Of a stretch of DNA of 64,000 nt, positions 8,464-18,400 are shown in pieces (the first letter of the stretch is position 1; the number at the start of each line of letters is the position of its first letter). Below the pieces are notes generated by a model. That model saw only the letters and a list, made by a program, of their open reading frames with translations. It did not search any database and was not told the origin of the DNA. A program made the position numbers and the translations under genes. The stretch is from Lachnospiraceae bacterium oral taxon 096. GTDB taxonomy: Bacteria; Bacillota; Clostridia; Lachnospirales; Lachnospiraceae. The stretch spans positions 1,141,001-1,205,000 of the forward strand of contig CP073340.1 in NCBI GenBank assembly GCA_018141845.1. Reading direction: 5' to 3'.

Positions 8464-10447
8464 GCAAAGTGGAGAAGAAAAGTCATTTGTTTTACATTCC
8501 GAATACCAGCCAACAGGGGATCAGCCCCAAGCCATTGCGGCACTTGTTAAGGGATTTGATGAAGGCAATCAATTTGAAACTTTGCTCGGTGTGACGGGCT
8601 CAGGAAAGACATTTACAATGGCCAATGTGATTGAAAAATTGCAAAAGCCAACACTAGTGATTGCTCACAATAAGACTTTGGCTGCCCAGCTTTACAGTGA
8701 GTTTAAACAATTTTTTCCTGAGAATGCAGTGGAGTATTTTGTTTCCTACTACGATTATTATCAGCCAGAGGCCTATGTGCCTTCGACGGACACCTATATT
8801 GAAAAGGATTCGGCGATCAATGAGGAAATTGATAAGTTACGCCATTCGGCAACGGCAGCACTTTCGGAGAGAAAGGATGTCATTATTGTGGCTTCGGTCT
8901 CTTGCATTTATGGTCTTGGAAGCCCAATTGACTATCAAGAAATGGTACTTTCTCTTCGTCCAGGGATGGAGAGAGAAAGAGATGAGGTTATTCGAAAATT
9001 AATTGATATTCAATATATGAGAAATGATATTGATTTTCATCGAGGTACTTTTCGAGTGCGTGGAGATGTACTTGAAATTTTTCCAGCAGCATCGAGTAAA
9101 GAGGCATATCGAGTGGAATTTTTTGGCGATGAAGTTGAACGCATCACACAAATTGATGTGGTTACAGGAAGGGTGGTGAGCGAACTCAGCCATATTGCCG
9201 TATTTCCTGCGTCGCACTATGTGGTTGCACCTGAAAAGATTGCAAAGGCAGCGGATGATATATTGGCAGAATGCAAGGAACAGGTTCAATTTTTTAAAAG
9301 AGAAGAAAAATTGATTGAAGCACAAAGAATTGATGAGCGGACACATTTTGATGTAGAAATGTTAAGGGAAACTGGATTTTGTTCTGGAATCGAAAATTAT
9401 TCGAGACATTTGACAGGCTCTGCCCCTGGGGAACCACCCTATACTTTAATGGATTATTTCCCAGAGGACTTTTTGATTATTGTGGATGAATCGCATATTA
9501 CCATTCCACAGATCAGAGGTATGTATGCGGGAGATAGATCAAGGAAGACAACCCTAGTAAACTACGGATTTCGCCTGCCAAGTGCACTGGATAATCGTCC
9601 ACTTGAATTTTCGGAGTTTGAATCAAAAATTAGTCAAATGCTCTTTGTTTCAGCGACACCAAATGTCTATGAGAGCGAACATGAGTTATTGCGTGTGGAA
9701 CAAATTATTCGTCCGACAGGATTGCTTGATCCAGAAATTAGTGTTCGACCAGTGGAAGGACAGATTGATGATTTAATTGGTGAGGTCAATAAAGAAGTAG
9801 AAAAGAAAAACAAAGTATTAATCACAACATTGACAAAAAAGATGGCTGAGGATTTGACAAATTATATGAAGGAAGTGGGGATTCGTGTTCGCTGCTTGCA
9901 TTCTGATATTGACACTTTGGAGAGGGCACAGATTATTCGGGATATGAGATTAGATAAATTTGATGTCTTAGTGGGGATCAATTTGCTTAGAGAGGGGTTA
10001 GATATTCCGGAAATTACATTGGTGGCGATTTTGGATGCAGACAAGGAAGGTTTTTTGCGAAGTGAAACCTCACTGATTCAGACGATTGGTCGTGCGGCAA
10101 GAAATGTGGATGGCCATGTCATTATGTATGCAGACCATATCACGGCATCAATGCGTCGAGCCATTGACGAGACGGCAAGAAGGAGAGAAATTCAAAGGCA
10201 GTACAATGAAGAACATGGTATCACACCAAAGACGATTCAAAAAGCTGTGCGAGATGTCATTGCTATATCAAAGGCGGCAATAAAGGATAAAAAGAGTTGG
10301 GAGAAGGATCCTGAGTCAATGAGCCGAGAAGAATTAGAAAAATTGACAAAGGAGCTAGAAAGAAGGATGTTAAAAGCTGCAGCAGAGTTAAACTTCGAGG
10401 AAGCTGCGATGTTGCGAGATCAAATTGCTGAGCTAAAAAAGAGCTAG
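8453..10447 (+). CDS. uvrB: Excinuclease ABC subunit B
   Basis: The damage-verification helicase of nucleotide excision repair; loads onto DNA with UvrA and recruits UvrC. The 664-residue protein has Walker [11 protein letters not shown], the [20 protein letters not shown] beta-hairpin region, DEXX-type DESH, motif V/VI sequences [10 protein letters not shown] and QTIGRAARN, and the C-terminal UVR domain ([31 protein letters not shown], read in parts) that contacts UvrC. Start 8453 ([10 protein letters not shown]) is chosen because AGAGGGA lies upstream; the frame to 8429 has no ribosome binding site. The reading frame overlaps the Nudix stop, implying translational coupling. uvrA and uvrC are not in the window and no clear SOS box is seen. 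Confidence 0.97.
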   Translation: MLNKQSGEEKSFVLHSEYQPTGDQPQAIAALVKGFDEGNQFETLLGVTGSGKTFTMANVIEKLQKPTLVIAHNKTLAAQLYSEFKQFFPENAVEYFVSYYDYYQPEAYVPSTDTYIEKDSAINEEIDKLRHSATAALSERKDVIIVASVSCIYGLGSPIDYQEMVLSLRPGMERERDEVIRKLIDIQYMRNDIDFHRGTFRVRGDVLEIFPAASSKEAYRVEFFGDEVERITQIDVVTGRVVSELSHIAVFPASHYVVAPEKIAKAADDILAECKEQVQFFKREEKLIEAQRIDERTHFDVEMLRETGFCSGIENYSRHLTGSAPGEPPYTLMDYFPEDFLIIVDESHITIPQIRGMYAGDRSRKTTLVNYGFRLPSALDNRPLEFSEFESKISQMLFVSATPNVYESEHELLRVEQIIRPTGLLDPEISVRPVEGQIDDLIGEVNKEVEKKNKVLITTLTKKMAEDLTNYMKEVGIRVRCLHSDIDTLERAQIIRDMRLDKFDVLVGINLLREGLDIPEITLVAILDADKEGFLRSETSLIQTIGRAARNVDGHVIMYADHITASMRRAIDETARRREIQRQYNEEHGITPKTIQKAVRDVIAISKAAIKDKKSWEKDPESMSREELEKLTKELERRMLKAAAELNFEEAAMLRDQIAELKKS

Positions 10448-10481
10448 AAAAATTGTAGCAAATATTGTATAGTAGGGGGAG

Positions 10482-10555
10482 GTGCTCGTAGCGAAGTTGG
10501 ATATCGCATCAGACTCCGACTCTGAAGGCCATGGGTTCGAATCCCATCGGGCACA
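10482..10555 (+). tRNA. tRNA-Arg (anticodon CCG)
   Basis: A complete cloverleaf can be drawn: acceptor GTGCTCG / CGGGCAC (one G-T pair), D-arm GCGA / TCGC, anticodon stem TCAGA / TCTGA enclosing CTCCGAC, and T-arm ATGGG-TTCGAAT-CCCAT. The anticodon CCG reads the rare Arg codon CGG. The discriminator is A and the 3' CCA is not encoded. It lies between uvrB and queA on the same strand. Confidence 0.96.
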
Positions 10556-10627
10556 CTGAAATAGAGTAGAAACAGAGCAAAAGGGTATGTGCTGGTGGGC
10601 ATATACCTTTTTCATTACGGAGGAATT

Positions 10628-11695
10628 ATGGAATTAAGAGATTTTTGGTATGATTTGCCAGAGGAATTAATCGCACAGGATCCATTAGAAGACCGCTCTT
10701 CTTCGAGATTAATGGTACTTGACAAGGAGACAGGAGAATGTGTGGACCGACATTTTTATGAAATTAAAAAGTATTTGCGAGCAGGGGATTGCCTTGTTAT
10801 TAATGACACAAAAGTTATTCCCGCAAGACTTTTTGGCGTAAAGAAGGGAACAGGAGCTAAAATTGAAGTATTGCTGTTGAAAAGAGGGCAAGATGATATC
10901 TGGGAAACCCTAGTAAAACCTGGAAAAAAGTGCAAGATGGGGACAGAGATTGAATTTGGAGAGGGACTTCTTGTTGGCAAGGTTGTGGGCATTGTGGAGG
11001 AGGGAAATCGCTTGATTCAATTTCACTACAATGGAATTTTTGAAGAGATCTTGGATCAACTTGGGCAAATGCCACTGCCACCATATATCACACATCAATT
11101 AAAGGATAAAAATCGCTACCAGACAGTGTACGCAAAACATGATGGCAGTGCAGCGGCCCCTACAGCAGGATTGCATTTTACAAAGGAATTGCTAAAAGAG
11201 ATTGAACAGATGGGCGTAAAAATTGCCCGTGTAACCTTACATGTAGGACTTGGAACCTTCCGACCAGTAAAGGAGCAAGATGTTTTAAAACATCATATGC
11301 ATTCTGAATTTTATATGGTCTCTGAGGAGGCTGCGAATTTAGTGAATGAGACAAAGAAATCGGGAAAAAGAGTAATTTGTGTGGGAACAACGAGTTGCCG
11401 AACCATTGAGAGTGCTAGCACAGAGGAAGGAATTTTACAGGCAAAGAGTGGTTGGACAGAAATTTTTATCTATCCAGGGTATCGCTTTAAAGTTTTGGAC
11501 TGCTTGATTACGAATTTCCATTTGCCAGAGTCCACATTGGTGATGCTAGTCTCTGCACTTGCAAAAAGAGAGAATGTCCTATCGGCCTATGCGGCTGCAG
11601 TGGAGAGAAAGTATCGCTTCTTTTCCTTTGGAGATGCAATGTTTGTGACCGACCACCAAAATTTTGTAGAAAGTAATGAAGATGAGAATCAATAA
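10628..11695 (+). CDS. queA: S-adenosylmethionine:tRNA ribosyltransferase-isomerase
   Basis: Transfers the ribosyl group of SAM to preQ1 in tRNA anticodons to make epoxyqueuosine. The 355-residue protein begins [19 protein letters not shown] and contains [24 protein letters not shown], the invariant TAGLHFT segment and [10 protein letters not shown], all diagnostic for QueA. Start 10628 has GGAGGAATT upstream; a longer frame to 10589 runs into the tRNA spacer. The 3' end overlaps the next gene by 14 nt. No other queuosine genes lie nearby. Confidence 0.96.
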   Translation: MELRDFWYDLPEELIAQDPLEDRSSSRLMVLDKETGECVDRHFYEIKKYLRAGDCLVINDTKVIPARLFGVKKGTGAKIEVLLLKRGQDDIWETLVKPGKKCKMGTEIEFGEGLLVGKVVGIVEEGNRLIQFHYNGIFEEILDQLGQMPLPPYITHQLKDKNRYQTVYAKHDGSAAAPTAGLHFTKELLKEIEQMGVKIARVTLHVGLGTFRPVKEQDVLKHHMHSEFYMVSEEAANLVNETKKSGKRVICVGTTSCRTIESASTEEGILQAKSGWTEIFIYPGYRFKVLDCLITNFHLPESTLVMLVSALAKRENVLSAYAAAVERKYRFFSFGDAMFVTDHQNFVESNEDENQ

Positions 11696-12401
11696 ATATT
11701 TGAGCGAAATGGGCATTTGTTCAAGGAGAGAGGCCGACCGCTTGATTGAGGCGGGGAGAGTAAAAATTGATGGAAGACTGGCCAAGATGGGGGAAAATAT
11801 TGAGGGTGAGAATCAAGTGTATGTCGACGAAAAGAGAGTGGGACAAGAGAGTGATATAAAAAAGGTGAAGCCCATTTTGATTGCGATCAATAAGCCTGTG
11901 GGCATTGTCTGCACAACCTCAACAAAGGATCGGGCAAGGAATATTGTGGAGATGGTCGGGTTTTCTCAGCGAATTTATCCCATTGGGCGACTGGACAAGG
12001 ACTCTAGGGGATTGATTTTAATGACCAATCAGGGAGATTTGGTCAATAAGATTATGCGAGCAGCAAATTTTCATGAAAAGGAATATATTGTTCAGGTCGA
12101 TCAGCCACTGTCAGAGGAATTTCAAAGACAGATGGAAATGGGGGTTTGGCTGAGTGAACTGCGTGTGCGCACAAGGAAATGTAGGGTGAAGATTCTTTCA
12201 AAGGATACATTTTCCATTGTTCTGACTCAAGGATTAAATCGCCAAATTCGAAGAATGTGTGAGGAACTTGGCTATCAGGTTAGGGATTTACAGCGTGTGC
12301 GAATTATGAATATTTTATTGGGCAATCTCTTAGAGGGCAGTTATCGTGAACTTTCTAAGACAGAGCAGAGTCAATTGAAAAAAATGCTGCAAAGGGGATG
12401 A
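11682..12401 (+). CDS. 23S rRNA pseudouridine synthase, RluF-like (RsuA/RluB/E/F group)
   Basis: A protein of about 239 residues that isomerises specific uridines in rRNA. The N-terminal S4 RNA-binding domain is plain ([22 protein letters not shown], read in two parts, residues 1-60), followed by the catalytic domain with [11 protein letters not shown] and the active-site motif [16 protein letters not shown] containing the catalytic Asp, and [16 protein letters not shown] near the C-terminus. The pattern best fits RluF (U2604 of 23S rRNA in E. coli), though RluB/RsuA relatives cannot be excluded. An in-frame ATG at 11676 is also possible; neither has a strong ribosome binding site, and the start overlaps queA, suggesting coupling. 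Confidence 0.88.
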   Translation: MRINKYLSEMGICSRREADRLIEAGRVKIDGRLAKMGENIEGENQVYVDEKRVGQESDIKKVKPILIAINKPVGIVCTTSTKDRARNIVEMVGFSQRIYPIGRLDKDSRGLILMTNQGDLVNKIMRAANFHEKEYIVQVDQPLSEEFQRQMEMGVWLSELRVRTRKCRVKILSKDTFSIVLTQGLNRQIRRMCEELGYQVRDLQRVRIMNILLGNLLEGSYRELSKTEQSQLKKMLQRG

Positions 12402-12405
12402 GAGA

Positions 12406-14361
12406 ATGGATAAAATGCAAAGAATGAAGGCACTTGTGGAAAAATTAAATCAAGCTGCCTATGTCTATTATCAAAAGAGTGAAGAAATGATGAGCAACTT
12501 GGAGTATGATGCACTCTATGATGAACTTGTTTCACTGGAAGAGGAGACAAAGACGATTTTATCGAGTTCGCCGACTCAGCGTGTGGGGTATGAGGTAGTA
12601 TCTGCACTGCCAAAAAGAGAGCATAAAACTCCTATGCTCTCTCTAGACAAGACCAAAAGTATTGATGAGTTAAAGACATGGTTAGGGGAGCAAAGTGCAT
12701 TGCTTAGCTGGAAGATGGATGGACTTACCATTGTCTTGCACTATAAAGATGGACAACTTGAGGAGGCCATTACTAGGGGAAATGGATATATTGGTGAGGA
12801 AATTACCAATAATGCTAAGGCCTTTGCCAATGTTCCCCTTTGCATTTCCTATACGGGTGACTTGGTTTTGAGAGGAGAGGCCATTATTCGCTATTCTGAT
12901 TTTCATAAAATCAATGCACAAATTGAAGATATTGATGCCAAGTATAAAAATCCGAGAAATCTTTGTTCTGGATCAGTCAGACAGCTTGATGCAAAAGTGA
13001 CGAAGGAGAGAAATGTTCACTTCTATGCCTTTTCTTTAGTACAAGCGGATGGCATTGATTTTCACAATCAGCGAAAGTTGCAATTTGATTGGTTAAAGGA
13101 GCAAGGTTTTAGTGTAGTTGAGCATGTGTTGGTAAATAGAGATACTTTAGAAGAAAAAGTGAAAGAGTTTTCTGAGCGGATTGTAGACTATGATATTCCG
13201 TCGGATGGGTTAGTGCTTTTGCTTAATGATATTGCCTATGGAGATCGTCTGGGAACGACAGCAAAGTTTCCAAGAAATGCAATTGCTTTTAAGTGGAGCG
13301 ATGAGCAAAAAGAGACAACACTTCGCTATATTGAATGGAGCCCATCAAGAACAGGGCTAATTAATCCTGTAGCTGTGTTTGAGCCTGTGGAACTAGAGGG
13401 GACGACGGTCAGCCGTGCCAGTGTGCACAATGTAAGTATTGTGGAGGAGCTTGGACTTGGAGAGGGAGATATCATTACAGTATATAAGGCGAATATGATT
13501 ATCCCACAGATTGCAGATAATCTGACAAGGAGTAAAAAAATCGTGATTCCAAAGACCTGTCCAGCCTGTGATCAAGAGACAAGGATCAAAAATGACAATG
13601 GCATTAAAACCCTATACTGTATAAATCCTGATTGTCCAGTCAAACAAGTAAAAGGTTTTTCGTTGATGGTTAGTCGAGATGCCTTAAATATTGATGGTCT
13701 TTCGGAGATGACATTGGAAAAATTTTTGGCTGAAGGGTATCTTCACGAAAAAGCTGATATCTTTCATCTTGAGCAATATAAAGAAAAAATTGTTTCTCTC
13801 GATGGATTTGGTTTACGATCTTATGACAAGCTAGATCAGGCAATACAAAGGGCAAGAAAGACCACAATGCCAAGGCTAGTCTATGCACTGGGGATTGCAG
13901 GAATTGGTGTCGCCAATGCGAAAGTTATTAGCCGACATTTTGATGATGACATCCATCGCTTTATGAATAGTACAATGGAAGAGTTGACAGAAATTGATGG
14001 AATTGGAGAGGTGTTAGCGAAGGCGATTGTTGATTTTTTTGCCAATCAAAAACATCGAGAGAGTCTAGAAAAATTGTTGGTCGAGCTAGAGATTGAAAAG
14101 ACAAAAAAGGAAGGCAAAGGAGAAAAATTTGCTGGAATGACCTTTGTAATCACAGGAAGTGTGGAGCATTTTAAAAATCGAAAGGAAATGCAGGAAATAA
14201 TTGAAGCAAATGGTGGCAAGGTTTCCTCTTCTGTATCTGCAAAGACAAATTATCTCATTAACAATGACAAGGAGTCATCGTCAAGCAAAAATAAAAAGGC
14301 TAAGGAGTTGAATATACCGATTTTATCAGAAAAAGATTTTTTAGATTTATTGGAACAATAG
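12406..14361 (+). CDS. ligA: NAD-dependent DNA ligase
   Basis: Seals nicks in DNA during replication and repair, using NAD as adenylyl donor. The 651-residue protein has the Ia domain (YDALYDEL), adenylation motif KMDG with the nucleophilic Lys (about residue 103), TRGNGYIGEEITNN, an OB-fold region, a four-Cys zinc finger (CPAC...CINPDCP), helix-hairpin-helix repeats, and a C-terminal BRCT domain (GMTFVITGSVEHFKNRKEM, then GGKVSSSVSAKTNYLI). The Cys set and BRCT make this a full-length ligase. It begins 4 nt after the pseudouridine synthase and precedes metA by 19 nt. Confidence 0.95.
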   Translation: MDKMQRMKALVEKLNQAAYVYYQKSEEMMSNLEYDALYDELVSLEEETKTILSSSPTQRVGYEVVSALPKREHKTPMLSLDKTKSIDELKTWLGEQSALLSWKMDGLTIVLHYKDGQLEEAITRGNGYIGEEITNNAKAFANVPLCISYTGDLVLRGEAIIRYSDFHKINAQIEDIDAKYKNPRNLCSGSVRQLDAKVTKERNVHFYAFSLVQADGIDFHNQRKLQFDWLKEQGFSVVEHVLVNRDTLEEKVKEFSERIVDYDIPSDGLVLLLNDIAYGDRLGTTAKFPRNAIAFKWSDEQKETTLRYIEWSPSRTGLINPVAVFEPVELEGTTVSRASVHNVSIVEELGLGEGDIITVYKANMIIPQIADNLTRSKKIVIPKTCPACDQETRIKNDNGIKTLYCINPDCPVKQVKGFSLMVSRDALNIDGLSEMTLEKFLAEGYLHEKADIFHLEQYKEKIVSLDGFGLRSYDKLDQAIQRARKTTMPRLVYALGIAGIGVANAKVISRHFDDDIHRFMNSTMEELTEIDGIGEVLAKAIVDFFANQKHRESLEKLLVELEIEKTKKEGKGEKFAGMTFVITGSVEHFKNRKEMQEIIEANGGKVSSSVSAKTNYLINNDKESSSSKNKKAKELNIPILSEKDFLDLLEQ

Positions 14362-14380
14362 AGAAAGTGAGGAGAATATT

Positions 14381-15292
14381 ATGCCAATTAAAATTCAAAA
14401 GGGATTGCCCGCACAAAAAATTTTAGAGGAAGAGAATATCTTTGTGATGGACGAAGACCGTGCGATGACGCAGAATATTCGTCCATTACAGATATTGATT
14501 TTAAACTTGATGCCATTGAAAGAGGAGGCCGAGACACAACTACTTCGTGCACTGTCCAATACACCGCTTCAAGTCGATTGCACATTTTTAATGATGCAGA
14601 CGCACAAGAGTAAGAATACCAGTCAAAGTCATCTAAATAAATTTTATGTTCATTTTGATGATATCAAGGAAAAAAAGTTTGATGGTATGATTATTACAGG
14701 GGCACCGATTGAGCAGTATGAGTTTGAAGAAATTCATTATTGGGAAGAATTGTGCAAAATGATGGAGTGGAGTAAGAAACATGTCACTTCAACATTACAT
14801 ATTTGTTGGGGAAGTCAGGCAGGATTATATTATCACTATGGCATTAAAAAGTTTCCGATGAAACAAAAGTTATCGGGAATTTACACCCACGAAGTTTTGC
14901 ACAAAAAGACACCGCTTGTTAGAAGTTTGGATGACTATATTTGCTGTCCGCATTCGAGAAACACAGAGGTTCACGAAGAAGATATTGTGGCTTGTAAGGA
15001 TTTACAAATTCTTGCAAAGAGCAAAGAGGCAGGAGTGTTGTTGATCATGAACAATTCGGGAAGTCAAATCTTTATTCAGGGACATCCTGAATATGATCGT
15101 TACACCTTGGCACAGGAGTATAAGAGAGACACCAATAAGGGAATGCATCCCAAGATTCCGATTCATTATTTTCCAAATGATGATCCAAATGAGCGTCCTG
15201 TGCTTAGCTGGAGAAACTTTTCCAATACATTGTATGCGAATTGGTTGAATTTTTATGTCTATCAGAACACGCCTTATGATTTGTATTCTTAA
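14381..15292 (+). CDS. metA: Homoserine O-acyltransferase (probably acetyl-CoA-specific MetA)
   Basis: Acylates L-homoserine at the first committed step of methionine synthesis. The 303-residue protein opens MPIKIQKGLPAQKIL and contains NLMPLKEEAETQLLRAL, the catalytic Cys in HICWGSQAGLYYHYG, and QGHPEYD carrying the His/Glu of the triad. Where E. coli MetA reads TGAPLG, this protein reads TGAPIE. In characterised MetA enzymes a Glu at that Gly111 position is associated with acetyl-CoA rather than succinyl-CoA use, so O-acetylhomoserine is the inferred product. The ribosome binding site GTGAGGAG is good. A bidirectional terminator follows. Confidence 0.93.
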   Translation: MPIKIQKGLPAQKILEEENIFVMDEDRAMTQNIRPLQILILNLMPLKEEAETQLLRALSNTPLQVDCTFLMMQTHKSKNTSQSHLNKFYVHFDDIKEKKFDGMIITGAPIEQYEFEEIHYWEELCKMMEWSKKHVTSTLHICWGSQAGLYYHYGIKKFPMKQKLSGIYTHEVLHKKTPLVRSLDDYICCPHSRNTEVHEEDIVACKDLQILAKSKEAGVLLIMNNSGSQIFIQGHPEYDRYTLAQEYKRDTNKGMHPKIPIHYFPNDDPNERPVLSWRNFSNTLYANWLNFYVYQNTPYDLYS

Positions 15293-15300
15293 TAAAAAAG

Positions 15301-15399
15301 GGGGAAGTGTGCTTTTTTGCATATGATTTTAGTCATTTATACACAATAAGTGTAAAAAGGGAGATGCGAAAAAACTCAATCGAGTTTTTTCACATCCCC
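15301..15399. repeat. 99-nt dispersed intergenic element, copy A, containing a bidirectional terminator
   Basis: This interval between convergent metA and the activase gene closely matches 48321-48419 over the same 99 nt, with about a dozen differences by eye. Its right half is a strong hairpin (GAAAAAACTC-AATC-GAGTTTTTTC flanked by GATG/CATC and GGG/CCC) followed by T runs on both strands. The left half carries small hairpins such as ATGA-N6-TCAT. A shorter relative with only the hairpin is at 53857-53900. Confidence 0.8.
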
Positions 15400-15413
15400 T
15401 TTTTTTATTAAAT

Positions 15414-18400
15414 TTAGGCAGTGACTTCGCTGTTTTTTGCCAAATTCTTATTGGCTGTAGCTAACATTAACTTAATGCGGTTGAGCTGATTTACCTCAGA
15501 CGCACTTGGGTCATAGTCGACCGCAATAATATTGGCTTCCGGATGAGAGCGACGAAGCTCCTTGATTACACCCTTGCCAACGACATGGTTTGGCAGACAG
15601 CCAAATGGCTGTGTACAAACAATATTTGGTGCACCTGTTTCAATAAGTTCAAGCATTTCACCCGTCAAGAACCAGCCTTCTCCTGTCTGGTTTCCAATGG
15701 AAACATATTCCTTAGACATATCAGCAAGGTGTCGGATGTTTGAAGGAGCAACAAAGTGCTTGCTCTTTTCAAGGGCCACCTTGGCATCCTTTCGAAATCC
15801 TTCGAGAAGTTTAATTCCCCAATTGCAAAGAAATGCTGTCTTTTTGGACATTCCAAGGTGCTCGGCCTTAAAGTTAGCATTGTAGAAGGAGTAGAGAAGG
15901 AAGTCCAGTAAATCAGGGACAACGGCCTCAGCTCCCTCTCTTTCGAGAAGTTCTACAATGTGATTATTGGCAAGTGGGGAAAATTTGACTAAAATTTCTC
16001 CAACCACACCGACCCTAGGTTTTTTAATATTGAGCCTTGGCAATTCGTCGAATTCCTTGACAATGGCACGGATATTTTTCTTAAATTCACCGAAGGAAGG
16101 ACTCTTCTTTGAGACAGATTGAATCGCCTTCGCTCTCCATTTTTGGTGTAATTTATCCGTTGATCCTGGCACAGCTTCATATGGGCGGGTTGCATAGACA
16201 ACACGCATAAAGAGGTCACCGTAGACAATAGCCTGCATGGCTTTAATCATCATTGGAAGGGTGATTTGAAATCCCTCATTGGTTTCCATTCCATTGGCGT
16301 TGACAGAGATAACAGGGATTTGTTCCATGCCTGCCTTTTCGAGGGCACGGCGGATAAATCCAATATAATTACTTGCTCGACATCCACCACCTGTCTGACT
16401 CATAAAAATGGCTGTGTGATTGAGATCATATTTGCCAGATAATAGTGCTTCCATAATCTGCCCAACAACAATGAGGGATGGATAGCAGGCATCATTGTTG
16501 ACAAACTTTAATCCACAGTCAATGGCAGAGCGTCCTTCATTTTGCAAAACTTCGACATGGTAGCCAAAGGCATTGAGTGCATGTTCAAGAATATCAAAGT
16601 GAATTGGACTCATCTGTGGACATAGAATCGTGTAGTCCTTTTTCATATCCTTTGTAAATGTCTTTCTGTGGTAGGACGCACTCTTGATGTGGCGTTCAAT
16701 ATTTCGCTTTTCTCTCACACGCATAGCAGCAATGAGAGAGCGAATGCGGATTCTTGCGGCACCGAGGTTATTGACCTCATCAATCTTTAGTACGGTATAA
16801 ATCTTTCCTGAACCAACCAAGATATCAGAAACCTGATCTGTGGTGACAGCGTCAAGACCACAGCCGAAGGAATTGAGTTGAACAAGGTCAAGATCATTTC
16901 TTTGTTTGACAAGAGAAGCAGCTGCATAGAGTCTTGAGTGGTACATCCACTGGTCACTGACAATGACAGGTCTTTCAATTGGTGCAAGATGGGAGACAGA
17001 ATCTTCTGTGAGCACCGCAAGACCAAAAGAAGTAATCATGTCAGGAATACCGTGGTGAATTTCAGGATCCACATGATATGGTCGACCAGCAAGGACAATG
17101 CCATGTTTTTTATTGTCTTTTAACCATTGTAAGGTTTCCTCTCCCTTGATTTCAATATCTCTTTTTGCCTGTAAGAGTTCATTCCATCCAGCATGAGCAG
17201 CAGCCTTGACTTCTCTTTCTCCAATACCAAATTCATCCGCCATCACCTTAATTAATTGCTTGGTGAGCACTTCTTCATTTGTAAATGCCATAAATGGGTT
17301 TAAAAAGCGAATATTTTGCTCAGCAATTTCTTCCACATTGTTTTTAATATTCTCAGCATAAGAGGTAACAATTGGACAATTATAGTGATTTCCAGCATCT
17401 GGTGTCTCATTTCGTTCATATGGCACACATGGGTAGAAAATGGTTTTAATGCCCTTTCGGATTAACCATGATACATGACCATGAGTGAGCTTTGCAGGAT
17501 AGCACTCGGATTCACTTGGAATAGATTCAATGCCCATCTCATATAACTTCTTTGTTGACATTGGAGAGAGCTGAGTTCTAAAGCCAAGTTTCTTAAAGAA
17601 AATAGCCCAAAATGGGAAGTCCTCATACATGTTGAGTACTCGTGGAATACCAATGACGCCTCGTTCAGCCATGGCCTCAGGTAGAGCAGGGTAATCAAAT
17701 ATGCGGTGATATTTGTAATCAAAGAGATTCGGAATATCATTTTTTACCTTGTCATGACCTAGACCTCTTTCACAGCGGTTTCCAGAGATAAATTCTCTTC
17801 CACCACCAAAGTTATTGATGGTGAGCACGCAGGCATTGTTACATCTCTTGCAGCGACTCATCGTCGTATCATATTGAAGAGAAATCATTTTTTCCAGAGG
17901 AATCATACTGGTTTCTTTGTTTTCATGTCTTTCTCTTGCAATGAGTGCAGCACCAAAAGCACCCATAATTCCAGCAATGTCAGGTCTTGTTGCTTCACAG
18001 CCTGAAATCTTTTCAAATGCACGAAGCACTGCATCATTGTAGAAAGTACCGCCTTGAACGACGACATGTCTTCCAAGGTCAGAAGGGTCAGTGATTTTAA
18101 TGACTTTGTAGAGAGCATTTTTAATGACAGAGTAGGCTAGGCCTGCAGAGATGTCGGCAACGGTTGCCCCCTCTTTTTGGGCCTGCTTGACATTGGAATT
18201 CATAAATACTGTACAGCGAGTTCCAAGGTCCACAGGATTTTTAGCAAACAATGCTTCCTTTGCGAAATCAACAATACTGTAATTTAATGATTTTGCAAAG
18301 GTTTCAATAAATGAACCACAACCTGCAGAGCAGGCTTCATTTAGCTGTACAGAATCTACAGTGTTATCTTTGATTTTAATACATTTCATATCCTGACCAC

